This document shows, one piece after another, positions 10,640 to 21,354 of a stretch of 64,000 nt of DNA. A model generated the notes under the pieces. It saw nothing but the letters and a program-made list of their open reading frames with translations, was not told where the DNA came from and made no database searches. Within the stretch, counting starts at the first letter, position 1, and every line of letters starts with the position of its first letter. The DNA lies in NCBI GenBank assembly GCA_963377175.1, contig CAUJNA010003298.1:281501-345500 (forward strand), given 5' to 3'. The DNA comes from Effrenium voratum (Eukaryota > Sar > Dinophyceae > Suessiales > Symbiodiniaceae). A program made the translations under genes and the position numbers.

Positions 10640-10705
10640 GTGCGGGCCGAGGGCCAGACACGTACCCTGATGCCCCTATCCTTGCTAGAGCCCATGAGAA
10701 GCTGA
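10640..10705 (+). CDS. Gene B, C-terminal exon
   Basis: After an AG in AACCTTGAG, phase 0, the frame reads VRAEGQTRTLMPLSLLEPM then RS and TGA at 10703-10705. G/C-rich third positions. The three gene B exons give a continuous 96-residue C-terminal part with all phases matching; upstream exons were not found. Confidence 0.5.
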   Translation: MRAEGQTRTLMPLSLLEPMRS

Positions 10706-12841
10706 GAAGCCCTCAGAAGCTCGGCCAAGCTTAGCAGCTTGGCTTGGCCGAGCAGCTGCCTTTGGGGTCTTCTCAAATACTGTTCATTTTGAGGTAGACA
10801 AAATATGGGCTTGTCTTTTTTGGGGGAACCCCCCAAAAATGGTTAGTGTTTTTTGTTGTTGCCTTTGAAACCAACCAACAAAGGGTCCCCTCAAAGGAAA
10901 AATCAACGCCCCCCTCCCCCCATAAATGAACATACTTTGAACATATTTAGTTTTGGTGTGCCGTACCCCAGACTGACCCATCCCATTTGCTTTGCCCAGC
11001 GTTTCTTCGGAGGTTTGGGAACCTTGATTCAAACGGTGCGTAGAACCCCTCTGAGGCATGGGACACTCGCAACGAAAACCATTGCCAATTCCTGACCAGT
11101 CTCAAGCAAGCCGCAAACCAAAGCCTGGTTTGAGTCTGCCTTGCTTGCCCAAGGCACACACATATTATATATCCGTTATCACATGTTGGTTTAGCCAACG
11201 TCCGAACAGGCGTCCTTTTTTAATTCCAGGTCCTCGGCAGTAAGTATCGCCTTTCCGACGTTTGCGTCCGTCATTGTGCCTGAGGCTTGGGGCAGCCTTC
11301 CCAGCGTTGCGCATAGATTTGCGTGGGCCCAAGTTATTAGAGATGGGGTGTCCGATGGAAAACCCCGGGGCCTGGTTTCTTTCTTTTTTTGGCAAATGAA
11401 CCACTCCTGGGTTAAGGGGTACCTTGGGGCAGTAAAAACACCGCCCCCCCATCCCGGACAGCAGCCCCGTGTCGGAAGCTTCTTGTAAGGGCACGGGTTC
11501 TAAACCGGAAGGAACATCGCCATTTGAGGGGATTCCAATGTTTGATCGAGACACCCCCAGGATGAACCTGAAAAGTCACCAGCGACTGAGAGCCCACCAA
11601 TGGCTGGCGAAAAGCATCACGCGGTCCCGGAAGCTCGAAGCTTACACTCCTTTCCAGAAACAGGGCATCCGCCAAGCCGGACAAGGCAAGAATGATTGCC
11701 AAGATGTGGCTATGAAAATTTTGAGAGCTAGAACCACCTTACCAGTGGTTGGACATGAATCCACCAAGTCCCGAAGAAGCAAATGTACCATGCGAGAGGC
11801 TGGAAAGAAAGAAATTATGTGGCAGTTGCTTCCAGCCTCTCACATGGGTTGAAGGTCTGTAGCCTTACAGCCTCATAACCCTCGCTGCACGAAGGAACCG
11901 CAACCCTGGGCCCGTGTGAAGATTGGACAGAACTCGCATTTCTGCCCTTTGCGCTTCCCAAATTGTTCACTTTTAACCAGGAAAAGTTGACTTGCGCAAG
12001 TCTCAGTTTGGCCCATGGAAAAAGGACCGCCAACTGACGCCACAAAGGTTTGACCTGGTTTTGACGGTTCCTAGAAGCGCTGACTGGCAAAGGGCGACCA
12101 GCAGAAAAAAGGGGGCAAGCCTTGAGATCTGTGTCGAATTTTGACCCAATGAAACGGGAGACTCACGGCGTTTCAAGTTTGCTTTCACCCGCTGAGAGAT
12201 TTTCCCTTTCACAGCCACAAAGTGGCGGCGGGTCCCTTGAGTGACGGGGCCCACTCAAACACCGCGAAATGCGTTTTCTTTCTTGCGTAGGGATCGCGAC
12301 CCGATGAGGCTTTTTTGCCAAGGGCTGGTTTTGCTTAGTTCTGGTTGGCTGGTTGGTTGGTTGGTTGCTGGTTTAATTGTTACGTGTGTTGCTGGTTTCT
12401 CAGCGGCTCTAGGGTTGCTTTAGAGTGTGGTTAAGTGAGTCTTGGTCTCGTTTGCGATTGCTTTTGGAGCGTTGCCCCAAACCAGCAAGAACTAGCCCAC
12501 AACCCTGGTCCAGGTGATGCTGGGGATGTTGCCCGAACAAGAACCAGCGCTAGGAAAAGTCTGTCCTAGGAACAGAAGAAACCTTGCAGAGATTTGCCCC
12601 CTAGTAGTTCAAAGCCTGTTTTCGCTTTCCGGAGTTGGACTGTCACTTTTTGCGTCTGGACCGTGCAAGAAGCTGCCGCAGGCCGCGCAAGGGCCACGAC
12701 TCGGAGGTGCCTGAGGGAGGGCTCTGATGAGCGAAGGTGTCCGTTGCTGAAAGGGTCAACCACCATCTCTTTTGGTTTCATTCAACAACCTTCAAAGAAG
12801 GGGGTGCATAGACAGTGTGCAAGATTCCTTTTGATTCGCGT
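10706..12841. other. Long gap with no convincing gene
   Basis: Contains a diverged TTTTGGTTTCCC-type hairpin (family D) near 10800-10900 and several random overlapping frames. The 127-codon frame at 11469-11852 is listed separately. The G/C-rich patch near 12640-12760 is open on both strands but has no clear splice borders. Confidence 0.35.
11469..11852 (+). CDS. Unsupported 127-codon open frame
   Basis: Runs from MSEASCKGTGSKPEG to a TGA, rich in Arg/Lys/Ser, with a middle part reading KQGIRQAGQGKNDCQDVAMK. Codon third positions are mixed and no acceptor or donor fits, so it is probably chance. Listed because it is the longest non-repeat frame in this gap. Confidence 0.15.
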   Translation: MSEASCKGTGSKPEGTSPFEGIPMFDRDTPRMNLKSHQRLRAHQWLAKSITRSRKLEAYTPFQKQGIRQAGQGKNDCQDVAMKILRARTTLPVVGHESTKSRRSKCTMREAGKKEIMWQLLPASHMG

Positions 12842-12864
12842 GGTGTGTGTGTGTGTGTGTGTGT
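12842..12864 (+). repeat. (GT)n microsatellite
   Basis: About eleven GT units within G/T-rich DNA. Confidence 0.95.
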
Positions 12865-13060
12865 TTTCCCACGCAGTGTCTACAAGGGTTCTTACGCTAG
12901 GGGATTGTGGGGCCGGGGTCGACGAGGGTTCGTTTGCGCAGGTGCGCGCAAAGTGCGTGGACGAATTTGATCGTTCGATGGTGTGTTCTCGCTGCGTTCT
13001 CTTGCAAGTTCTGGAAATGGTGGATTGGTGCATCTTCTGCGGACTTGGGGCGTGTTGGAG

Positions 13061-13117
<57 letters not shown>

Positions 13118-13143
13118 CCTGTCTTTCTCTCTCTCTCTCTCTG
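13061..13143 (+). repeat. (CT)n microsatellite
   Basis: CT units interrupted by GTCTCT, GTCCCTGTCTTT and a final CTGTGG. The Ser/Leu-rich + frame and Glu/Arg-rich minus frame crossing it are artefacts. Confidence 0.95.
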
Positions 13144-13339
13144 TGGCACTGCGCTTTTTAAGCATTGAAGTCAACCCTTTGCGGAGTCGCTGTGGCGCCG
13201 TGCGCGTGGATTTCTGCGTGAAATCCAAAAGTCAGCCCTCCGTTGGCTTGGGGTGCGGCCGCATCCTGAAGATCGAACGAGGACCCTCTGCGAACTTTGG
13301 GTGGATTGGATGGCTTTGGTTGTGGCGCACAAGTCACGC

Positions 13340-14070
13340 ACACAGCGACTTGCAGGACCTGCAAAGATCTTGCAAGAGATCTTGTAGAGGGTGCTCTCTA
13401 CAGATCCTGGACACAAAGACTTTAATGTATAGAGGATCCTCTTATGGACCCTGCGCACAAATCGTGCCAAGAGCTCCAACCAAGAGATCTTGCGCAGAGA
13501 TCCTTCACTAGTCTCTCAAGAATATCTCGCGCTGGTCCTTCATGGGGATCCTCTATCCTCCAAGTGTGTTGCAGGGATAGCTTGAACACGGAACTTTGAC
13601 ATAAAGGCCCTTTCGTGTACCCAGAATCTTGCGCAGGGTTCATGTAAAGAATTGCGCTGGTTTATCGTAGAGGTCCTGTCAAGACGTCTCGCGCAGATCC
13701 TCTCACCCCCAAGTATATCTTGCGCCGGTCGAGGTCTTGCGCAGGACCTGCAAAGATTTCCTTGCGAGATATCTTGTAAAGGACGCTCTCTACAACCTGA
13801 TGAGAGAGCTGTAGAGGATTCTCTCCAGGACGCACACAGGTCTTGCCAAGAGATCCTACCAAAACACTATCCGCAGTTCTTGCAAGGATCCTTTCACAGA
13901 GCTCTTGTCCAGGACTTTCTACAAAAACGTTCGTAGAATGTCTCCCCGAGCATTCTTGCAAGGAACCTCTTCCACGGGAAATCTTCTGTAGGAGCTTTCA
14001 GAAGGTCGTTTTTTGGAAGAGCGCGTGCTATAGGCCTCTGTGCTCGTTTCAGAAACCTCGCGCAGAAGCA
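13340..14070 (+). repeat. Degenerate minisatellite built on AAGATCTTGCGCAGG-like words
   Basis: Words such as CTTGCGCAGGACCTG, AAGAGATCTTG and CTCTCTACAG recur at irregular spacing. The clearest pair is 13350-13412 and 13734-13798, both running from CAGGACCTGCAAAGAT to GCTCTCTACA with about 80 per cent identity. Neither strand shows steady codon bias. Confidence 0.6.
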
Positions 14071-14318
14071 CGCGAGCTGGTGGCGGCTTCTTATGTTAGG
14101 CGCGTGGATTGTTGTGCCACAACGTTGTCCAATCATTGTTTACGGCGTGTTGCCGGGATAATTTTGCTGGTGCCAAACAGATGCCTCCAGCTGCTGAGTG
14201 ACGCCAACATGTTAAACATGTCAAACTCCGAGAAGGGTCACTGGGACATGGGCGGGGGTTACTTTCAGGGGAGCCGTTCAAAGGGTTCTCAAAGAAGGCA
14301 GCCTCTGTGTTTTACCAG

Positions 14319-14385
14319 GGGCAAGGCCTTGGCGACTGCAATGGTTGGCTGCCGCGCATGTTTGGCTTCTCCTTCTTTTTGGGCA
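14319..14385 (+). CDS. Gene C, small exon
   Basis: Acceptor TTTTACCAG; phase 0 frame GQGLGDCNGWLPRMFGFSFF then LG plus one base, ending at a canonical GTGAGT donor (14386). The following exon at 14658 begins with two bases, so phases match. A second frame through the same DNA is part of a 280-codon open frame (13843-14685), but that frame ignores these splice borders. Product unknown. Confidence 0.4.
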
Positions 14386-14657
14386 GTGAGTCCCAAACAC
14401 GAATGCATTCCCTTCACCGCAAAGGGGCCACCTCCACTGGAACTCTTGGATGAAACACCCTCTAGCGCGGCCTTTGCCCTTCAGGGCGGGGCGACGGTTG
14501 GAAACCGCAAGGGCCGCGCCAAAGCATCCTCTATTTTGAACAATGTTTACCCATCTCCGACGGTTTCCGTGTCGCATCCTGGCTTGCTTGAAAAGGAACC
14601 GCACGTGGTTGCTTGGGGTTGTCTCACGGGGAAACATCCTCATACTTGTCCGTCCAG

Positions 14658-14743
14658 GCCAGGCCTCGCAAACAATGAAGAGTGAGCCTGCCGTTGCCGC
14701 GAATCATGGACTTGCTGACAAACAGAGGGGGCTTCCAGACCAG
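14658..14743 (+). CDS. Gene C, exon ending at GTGAGA
   Basis: Acceptor CTTGTCCGTCCAG; two bases complete a codon, then 28 codons including MKSEPAVAANHGLADKQRGL, ending PDQ before a GTGAGA donor. Moderate third-position bias. Joins in frame with 14319-14385. No family recognised. Confidence 0.4.
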
Positions 14744-14816
14744 GTGAGAGCAGCGAGCCTTTAGAACAGTTTTGCAGGACCCAATTTAATGTTCTCGGCA
14801 TCATGATGTTTTGCAG

Positions 14817-14958
14817 CACCAAGAAAAAGTTGGGATCCTTCGCCGTGCTCACACTACAAGATGCGTTAAACACATGGCGGCTCAACGTTCCAACATCGCT
14901 GGGAGACGTGCAGCGTTGCCGTGGCACGGGCCTTGCGATGTCGCCCAAACTCCCGGTG
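14817..14958 (+). CDS. Possible exon of gene C, frame uncertain
   Basis: After GATGTTTTGCAG two frames are open: one contains FAVLTLQDALNTWRLNVPTS and has the higher third-position G/C; the other begins HQEKVGILRRAHTTR and is the one in phase with the exon at 14658-14743. A GTGTGT at about 14957 could be the donor. Only one frame can be right and I cannot decide. Confidence 0.3.
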
Positions 14959-15659
14959 TGTTGCTTGCTTTGGCCTGTTGACATACCGTTCTGAAAGTCG
15001 GAAATTCCCACGTTAACGTTGGATCATTGAGGCAGGAACAGCGTCTGCGTTGCTTTCTCCCCCCGCCACGGCCCACGCGCGTCGGTGCTCGTAACTGCTG
15101 CACTGACCCTGCGCGGGGGACAACTAATGTGCAAGATCAACACGCGGCTCACTAGGCGCTGTTCGTTTTCAAAGCAACTCTCATATCGCCGCGCGCCCAG
15201 TCCATGTACACACCGCTTTGCGTGCAATTGCAAATTTGTTTCCTGTTGGAAGGCCGCGTCATTTCGCAACAAAGATTTGTTTTTTTTTGCCTAGCTGGGA
15301 TGTGAGATGTCGGTGCGTTCCTGGTGGCGCAAACACTGTTACTGAATGCAGCTGGCTCAAGCGACGCGGGTGGAACGGGGACCTCCTTTTTGTATTTTGA
15401 GCGACCAAAAGCTGAGGCAAGCCCGTTCAATCAGTGCAAAGTCCGTTTCGCAGTTTGCCAGGACGAGGTGGAGGGCGCAGAAGGCGCGCCGCTGTCTGGT
15501 CTTAGTTGTTTCTTGCTTTTGTCCTTTGTGTAACTTACTAGTCTGCTTTTTCCCGAATCACCCAAAGGGCCGTTCTAGTCATAGGCTAGTCATAGGGCCT
15601 CCCCAACACGGATAGCTTCCCTGCTCACTGGGGAGAGAAGTAGATTCATGTTTTGGCAG

Positions 15660-15712
15660 GGGAGATGGACTCCATGATCGAGCGGTCCGACAGCTCCCCG
15701 ATGCTGCCGGAG
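15660..15712 (+). CDS. Micro-exon with GC donor
   Basis: A 53-nt island between TTTTGGCAG and GCAAGT (15713). Two bases, then EMDSMIERSDSSPMLPE with nearly every third base G or C. Acidic, serine-rich; could be a linker. It is too short to appear as an ORF but has the best-matched borders in this part of the window. GC-AG introns like this are known from dinoflagellates. Confidence 0.5.
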
Positions 15713-15944
15713 GCAAGTTGGGAGGGGCACGCAGCTTTTTTCTGGAAGCTCGCGGGCTGAATGATTAGTGTAGCGGGGCGGAAGCTAAGCTACTCCTCGC
15801 CTGAACACATATACAACTTGTTAGGTCCTATGCCTTCGGTAAGAAGTCCTGGCGGAAGTCACAAACCCAAATGCAGAACAGTTGCCCAGTATGTCTTTTT
15901 GTGCTTTGCCTGTCCACTTCCAGCAAATGGCCCATTGATTTGTC

Positions 15945-16045
15945 TGTCTGTCCATTATGCCTATTCATCCACTCGTACATCTATAAGTCTATCTGACCTG
16001 TACATCTATCCACCTATTTGTCTGTCTATCTGCGCATCTACCTGG
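15945..16045 (+). repeat. Degenerate TCTA/TCTG tetranucleotide tract
   Basis: Repeated CTATC, CTGTC and CATC words. Similar degenerate tracts lie at about 16530-16628 and 18122-18305. The Ile/Tyr/Leu/Ser-rich frames through them are composition artefacts. Confidence 0.75.
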
Positions 16046-16529
16046 CAGTTTATCAAAAGGTCATTTTGGGGACTATCGCATTGATAAAATTGTATTGTTG
16101 CGCCGGCGAAGGGTCCGCGAAAGTCTGCGAAACAGATTTGCCCCACAAGATTTAGCAAAAGCTTCTTGGAGGCATGCTTGCATGCTTACATATTTACAGG
16201 CCCCACTCCCTCGTAGACCGGGAGGTGCGCAGCACATCGCAGCACCTTTACTTGCGTCCTTCATTCCCTGCCTGTGCTGGGAATAGTGAAAAGCAAAGCT
16301 TTGACTGGGCTATTTTGGAGCAAGTTTTGCTTGGGCTTTCGGCCCAGAGCGGAGCAGTCACGGCAAACGCAAGCAGAAAAGGCGAACGGTAGTGACTGCT
16401 TTCATTCCGCATTGCTCCAAGCCTGCCAGTACGAGTGAATGTCGTGGCCATTGGGTGTGCAAGCGCAACTTCAGCAGAGCGCGAAAGGATGTGGCGATGG
16501 AGCTTCCCGAAAGTTGCTATCCACCGATC

Positions 16530-16628
16530 TATCTGTAACATGATCCATTCGTGCATCTACCTGTTGATCTACTTATCTAACTTATCTATCTATCTTTGTT
16601 TCCTTCGGTTGTTCTACCTATCCATCTC
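16530..16628 (+). repeat. Degenerate ATCT tetranucleotide tract
   Basis: CTATC/CATCT words like those at 15945-16045 and 18122-18305, forming the second of three such tracts in 2.4 kb. Confidence 0.7.
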
Positions 16629-16683
16629 TCCAATCTTGAAGAGCATAAAGAACAACATACATATTCCAAGCATGCACCTGGCA

Positions 16684-16768
16684 ACACAGACGCACAGACA
16701 AACAAACTCACAGACACAGATACAGACACAGACGCAGACGCAGACACAGACACACATACACATGCACA
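16684..16768 (+). repeat. (ACAGAC)n-type array
   Basis: CAGACA, CAGATA and CAGACG units, ending in CACATA. Confidence 0.9.
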
Positions 16769-16894
16769 CACGACTCTCCTCTTCACGCGGTTGTCTGAGG
16801 CGGGGCCACTGATCGAACCACTTGAGAAGGACGGTTTCAAAGAGAAGGCTTCGTACAGTTTTGCTTTCTGCTAGCCGGGGGCTCGCGAACCCTT

Positions 16895-17125
16895 CTGAGG
16901 AACGGTGACCGGTGGCAATGGAACTTCATGCCCCTGAGCCTTTTTAGAACCGTTTCTCAGGTGCTGGAACTGCGCGCGTGTTCGATCAACCTTCGCAGGA
17001 ACCATTCTGAACCGTTCAGGAGGGATTGCAAGCAGCATGCCTTGAGAACCAGGCATTGGAACTGCGCACCTCGGAGCCGTTCTGAACCATTCGGCGGATT
17101 GCAACTGTGTGCTCAGGAATTGCGA
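16895..17125 (+). repeat. Degenerate repeat of CTGGAACTGCGC / GAACCGTTCTGA words
   Basis: GAACCGTTCTGAACC-like words occur near 16899, 16947, 17002 and 17075, and GGAACTGCGC twice (16965, 17058). Old tandem duplication is likely. Confidence 0.5.
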
Positions 17126-17638
17126 ATGATTAATGAGCGTGACTCGTTCAAGTTGCTGCTGCTCATGCGTGCCTAGGCTTACCAACCACGTCTTCAAGGT
17201 GTTTGGCCTCCAAACATCTCTACGGTGGCTGCTTAGCGCTTAACATGCAAGCCTAGCCTTGTGAGGTCAGGTCCCCCATCACAATCACAAGATTTAAGAA
17301 CCTTGAGCCTTCTTTTTGACAATGCTTTGCCATTGGCTTGTCTGATTATGCGCCTATCATGTCTGTTCATGCCTGTTACGGCGCCAACGGTGCAGCTTCT
17401 AGCTTCCAAACATTGAGGCACACGTTAATCCGCTCCCCCTATTAATATATTTTTAATTGGGGTTTTTGGGGTTGGGTTTTTTGCTTTTCCAACAATGTGA
17501 GGGTTCACATAGGATTTGGAGGAAATGGATTGAATTGTAAGGTCCGCGAGTAAGCGGTTTAATAAGGAAATTTGATGTATCATTCTATTTGTTTACCAGT
17601 TTACTGGTTGTTTGTTTGCAGCCAGGAACAACAGAGTC

Positions 17639-17746
17639 AAGAACAACCTTTTGGGGAACCCACCAAAAGAACCCAACCTTTTGAGAAGCCAGCTTTCGGG
17701 GAAGCAACCTTTTGGGGAATTGAGGAACCCACCTTTTGAAAAGTGA
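17639..17746 (+). repeat. Degenerate tandem repeat (CAACCTTTTGGGGAA)
   Basis: Four to five imperfect copies of a 25-35 bp unit containing AACCTTTTGGGGAACCCACC. The minus frame through it (17585-17788) is Pro/Lys/Leu-rich as a result. Confidence 0.7.
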
Positions 17747-18121
17747 GGCTGGAAGCTTGCTAAAAGTGCCCCCTAATAAGGATTCCAAGACTTTAGTATT
17801 GGTTTAGTATTGGCGCAATGGAAAATCAATTGTGCGGAGTGGAAATCTGGCCTTGGGCCCCGGATTTGCATGTATTATTAATGGGGGTCATTCATTAATA
17901 GGGGGAGGAGATTATTTAGATGATCTTTTTTGTGTTTCGTTACAGCCCTTTGGTTTTACATGGTTATTAACATGAACAGCGACGTGGTTTTTGTTTATGA
18001 TTTTTGGCCGATTTTAAACTCTACAGAGATAGGGACTAAATTTGGGATTGAATCCAATTTGTTTATTCCCATCCCAAAATCTGTTCTTCAGCCGATGTGC
18101 CCCTCCATTTGAGTTCACAGC

Positions 18122-18305
18122 TAGCTAGTTATCTATCTCTCCATTTGTGCATCAATCACGTCTAGTTGTCTAACCAATCGTGTCAATCAGCCATAATATA
18201 TAATCTATCTTTCTGCGCACCTATCTACCCATCAATATTTGTGCCAACCAATCTGCTTGTCTATTTTTTGCATCTGTCCATTTCTCTACTCTATCTATCC
18301 ACCTT
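18122..18305 (+). repeat. Degenerate TCTA tetranucleotide tract
   Basis: CTATCTATC, CATCTATC and CTGTC words over about 180 bases. Confidence 0.7.
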
Positions 18306-18774
18306 TCTTTCTTTGGCCTATGCAGCGGCATCCCGAAAAGCATGTTGCAAACCGCAGCTGGGACACACGATCCTTTCTTTCCGGCTACGCTACCACCAGT
18401 CCATGCGCCGTGCTTGACATTGCCGCAGGTGGTGCCGGACTTTCGAGCTCGTGATAGCTGCCCGGCTGCTGGTGCTCTCCAAAGCCGGAAGTAATATAAG
18501 CTAACAAAACATAAATCAACAAGTGAATAAACAATTGAAGACCCACATACATATATGTATAAATCAATTACATACACAAGCAACCTGATTTGTTTGGTTG
18601 GTTGGTAGGAATCCAACATGTAAATAGGGCTGGAAAAACTATGGTGGAGTGCTGGATATCTTAGGGGTGGTCATCAATCCAACTTGGATTTTGGAAAAGC
18701 AGTTTGGAAAAGCAGTATGAGGGTTTCACATGAACCCCCAGCGCGCCTCGCCCAGGATGAGTGCTAAAGGGTGC

Positions 18775-18985
18775 AGAGTTAGGTATTGTAGGTTTAGGGT
18801 TTTAGGGCATAGGTTTAGGTTGTTCAGGTTTTTTTCAGATTTGTGTATGGTTTAGGTTGTAGGTGTTCTCTTTTTAGGGTATAGGTGTACAACTTTCCCG
18901 CTTTACGACAAACGTCTTCTTGCGTTCTTTGTTTAATTTGGGTCAAGGATTTTCAGTGTTTTTAGGGTTTTTAGGGATTAGGTTC
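18775..18985 (+). repeat. Degenerate TTTAGGG-like tract
   Basis: Scattered TTTAGGG, TTTAGGTT and TTTTAGGG words. This seven-base motif is the telomere unit type of plants and reported dinoflagellates and differs from the TTAGGG/TTAGAGG mix at 5356-8317. Confidence 0.6.
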
Positions 18986-20335
18986 AGGGCACAGCTTCCC
19001 AGACTTCTACAATCTGGAGAAATGCTCCTGATTGGGCCTGGGTGTACGAGCACGAGGGGGGTAAGCCGCGGGTTCATTCGTTCGGCTCTCTCTCGCAGGT
19101 TGAATGCGAGCAAGTGGCCTCTGAATGCATAGAGGGGTGTATTTTCATGTAGCTCACCTATTTTTGCTGATTCATCGCCCTGTGTGACACTGTGGGGGAG
19201 ATTTAAAGCGGTGACTGGAGAAATAGCAGGGCCACCAACTTTTTGAGTTCTTGGCCTTTGAAAGACCAGATGCATTCTCACAAAATCCAAGAAGATGCAT
19301 GGGCCATGGGTGTTTCCTAGAAGCCGCCACTAGTCGTGCTTCGCCATCCAATGCCGACTTTCCCAATCTTGGGGCATCCATTCGGTTTATGACAGGGCGA
19401 ATTTTGCATTTTGTCAGTTCTCAGCTGAACTGAGGATCCCCTTATGAATCAGGTTTGGGATGAACTCGAATAGGATATCCCAGTGTGGGGTGGCTTTCCC
19501 AGCAGAAACTGGGCTTCAATACAAACAACCGCTGGAAAGTGATACTGATTGAACACGTTGTTATTGTTACTGTCTGAAATGGGAGCATACCCAGCACATG
19601 CAATGCTCACCTCACTTGCCCAACTGGCTGATTGTTTTTCTAGATTGTCGCGCGTCAGACTCAAACCAATCACCGGCGAGGGTTTCCAAACGTTCATAGG
19701 AGAAGAATGTCTTCAACTCGGAACCTGCAGTTGGAGAAGCTCACTGAAACGGTCGTGAGGGTTCCATTTTACACCAAGTGGTCGGCACCCACATTTCCCT
19801 CACTTGAGGAAAATGTAGACACTGCGTTTTGGTGCAACAGTGTTCTGCCTTTCAATTGACCATTCTGGATTAGGAACGACTAGAGGATCAGGATGACCTT
19901 TGTCAGTAGAGCTTCAGATACGCAGGGGTGATTCCAACTCCCGCGTTTGGGAGCGAACCCGGTCTCTCTAAAAGTGATTGGCCCAGCCCCGACTGAATCT
20001 TGGGTCCTTACCAGACGAGAGAGTGGCTGAAGCCAGCGAGAGATGCGCAAGGGCAGTATTTCTCAGGATTCTTTATAGCCCATTCTGGATTTCATAAGTT
20101 CGCCAAACAAGCGCCCGTTTTGTTTTTTCCCCCAAAAAAACATGTTGCATGTCCCACCCCCAAAAGCGCCCCCAAGGCTGCGTTTGTTTCGCTCAGGTTG
20201 CCACGACGTAGATGAGAGCGCAGCCTCTGGAGGCGAGCCTCCGAGAATGTTTTGGACCACGGCAGAGGGCGCGCTCCGGGGACGAGAAATGCAACCAGCT
20301 AAAAGAGACACGAATGTGCGACCGGCCTCGAAGCT

Positions 20336-20545
20336 AGACGATGCCAAAACGTGCTTCGCATGCTGCACCTGCACCGACAAAGCATGATTTCTGAGCTTGA
20401 ACTGCCAAAACACGCTTCAAGACCTCACTTGTTCTGAGAAGTTGCGACTGTCGAGCAGTAGCTTCCACAGCGTGCTTGGAGTGCGACCCTTGCACTGACA
20501 AGGTCCGATTGGCGAGCTGGACGTGTAGAAAGCACAAAGCGCTGC
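20336..20545 (+). repeat. Diverged tandem duplication (TGCACxGACAAxG words)
   Basis: CACCTGCACCGACAAAGCATGATTT..AGCTTG (20366-) matches CCTTGCACTGACAAGGTCCGATT..AGCTGG (20488-), and AAAACGTGCTTC matches AAAACACGCTTC. Two or three old copies of a roughly 65-120 bp unit; no gene seen. Confidence 0.5.
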
Positions 20546-21152
20546 GAAACAAGATGGTCACCCCGGATTTTCAACGTTGTTGTAAAACGACTCTAAGCGA
20601 GTCCAAAACGAGAAACCAACTGGAGCATTGCGGAAGACAAGAGAATCAGTCAGCTGCTCATATGCTCTTTTTATTTTTTTTTGCGTGGGTGGTTTGGGGG
20701 TAGTGCAAACCTTGTTGGAACTAAGGATTGGCGCATCAAAATCAGCGATTACGGCCCCCCTATTGAGGAGCTAATTATCCCCTTGAAGCAAAATTTGCCA
20801 AGCAGTTTCCGGAGCCTTGGATCAATCAGTGGGTATTTCCCCAAGATTGCGCTTTCCGAGGAATGGTTCGGGCCATTCTGAGCAACGGCAAGCCGCTTTT
20901 GGTATCAATGGGATTCCTCAAAATGATGGACGAGCTCATCCAAACATTTGCCGCGTCAGGTCTAAATCAACCGTAAAATTGGTGAGGATGTAAAGCTGAG
21001 TCTTGTCAGTGCGCCACATTTCCCAGCCAAGTTGGTGGCGTGTGTTTATCAAAACTTCCATTTGCTGAAATGAATCTTTCTTGTTTTCCCCTGTGGTTTT
21101 TTTGGTGTTAACAGGGGATCAATGACTGGACATATTTGCTTGTTTTTTTCAG

Positions 21153-21354
21153 TTGACTTCGGCAAATGGCCACGAACCTCGACCTCAAAGTGCCACGGCT
21201 TTCTGAATTTAATTCGACGGAGGCCGGCTGCGGCGAAGCCTGGCGCGAGGCCTTGCGGTCTTGCCCGGGGCCTCGGGTGGTCGGGGGTCGTGTCCCAAAA
21301 TGGGATGTCTGCCATGGCGGGGTCGTTTTGCTTCGGGCATCTGAAGCTTTTCAG
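21153..21354 (+). CDS. Possible first exon (start codon after a strong acceptor)
   Basis: GTTTTTTTCAG is followed by 13 bases and then an ATG (21166) opening 63 codons: MATNLDLKVPRLSEFNSTEA, then GCGEAWREAL and GGVVLLRASEAFQ, ending at a GTTTGA donor. Upstream of the ATG the frame hits a stop, so if this frame is right it begins here and the AG would be a trans-splice acceptor, as expected for spliced-leader mRNAs. A second frame (from 21122) is also open and basic. No family recognised. Confidence 0.4.

Larger units (their letters stand above)
15713..21152. other. Long low-coding region
   Basis: Besides the repeats listed separately I see only weak candidates: an Arg-rich frame at 16098-16164 and a frame ending at 16392 that reads SFDWAILEQVLLGLSAQSGA, both without convincing borders. 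The rest is A/T-richer DNA with no RNA gene, and this is the emptiest long stretch outside the repeat desert. Confidence 0.35.

Noticed and set aside
12594..13511. 305-codon + frame
   Set aside because: It crosses GT and CT microsatellites and the minisatellite; bias is not steady and no splice borders fit.
13843..14685. 280-codon + frame
   Set aside because: It begins in the minisatellite and conflicts with the better bordered exons 14319-14385 and 14658-14743 in other frames.
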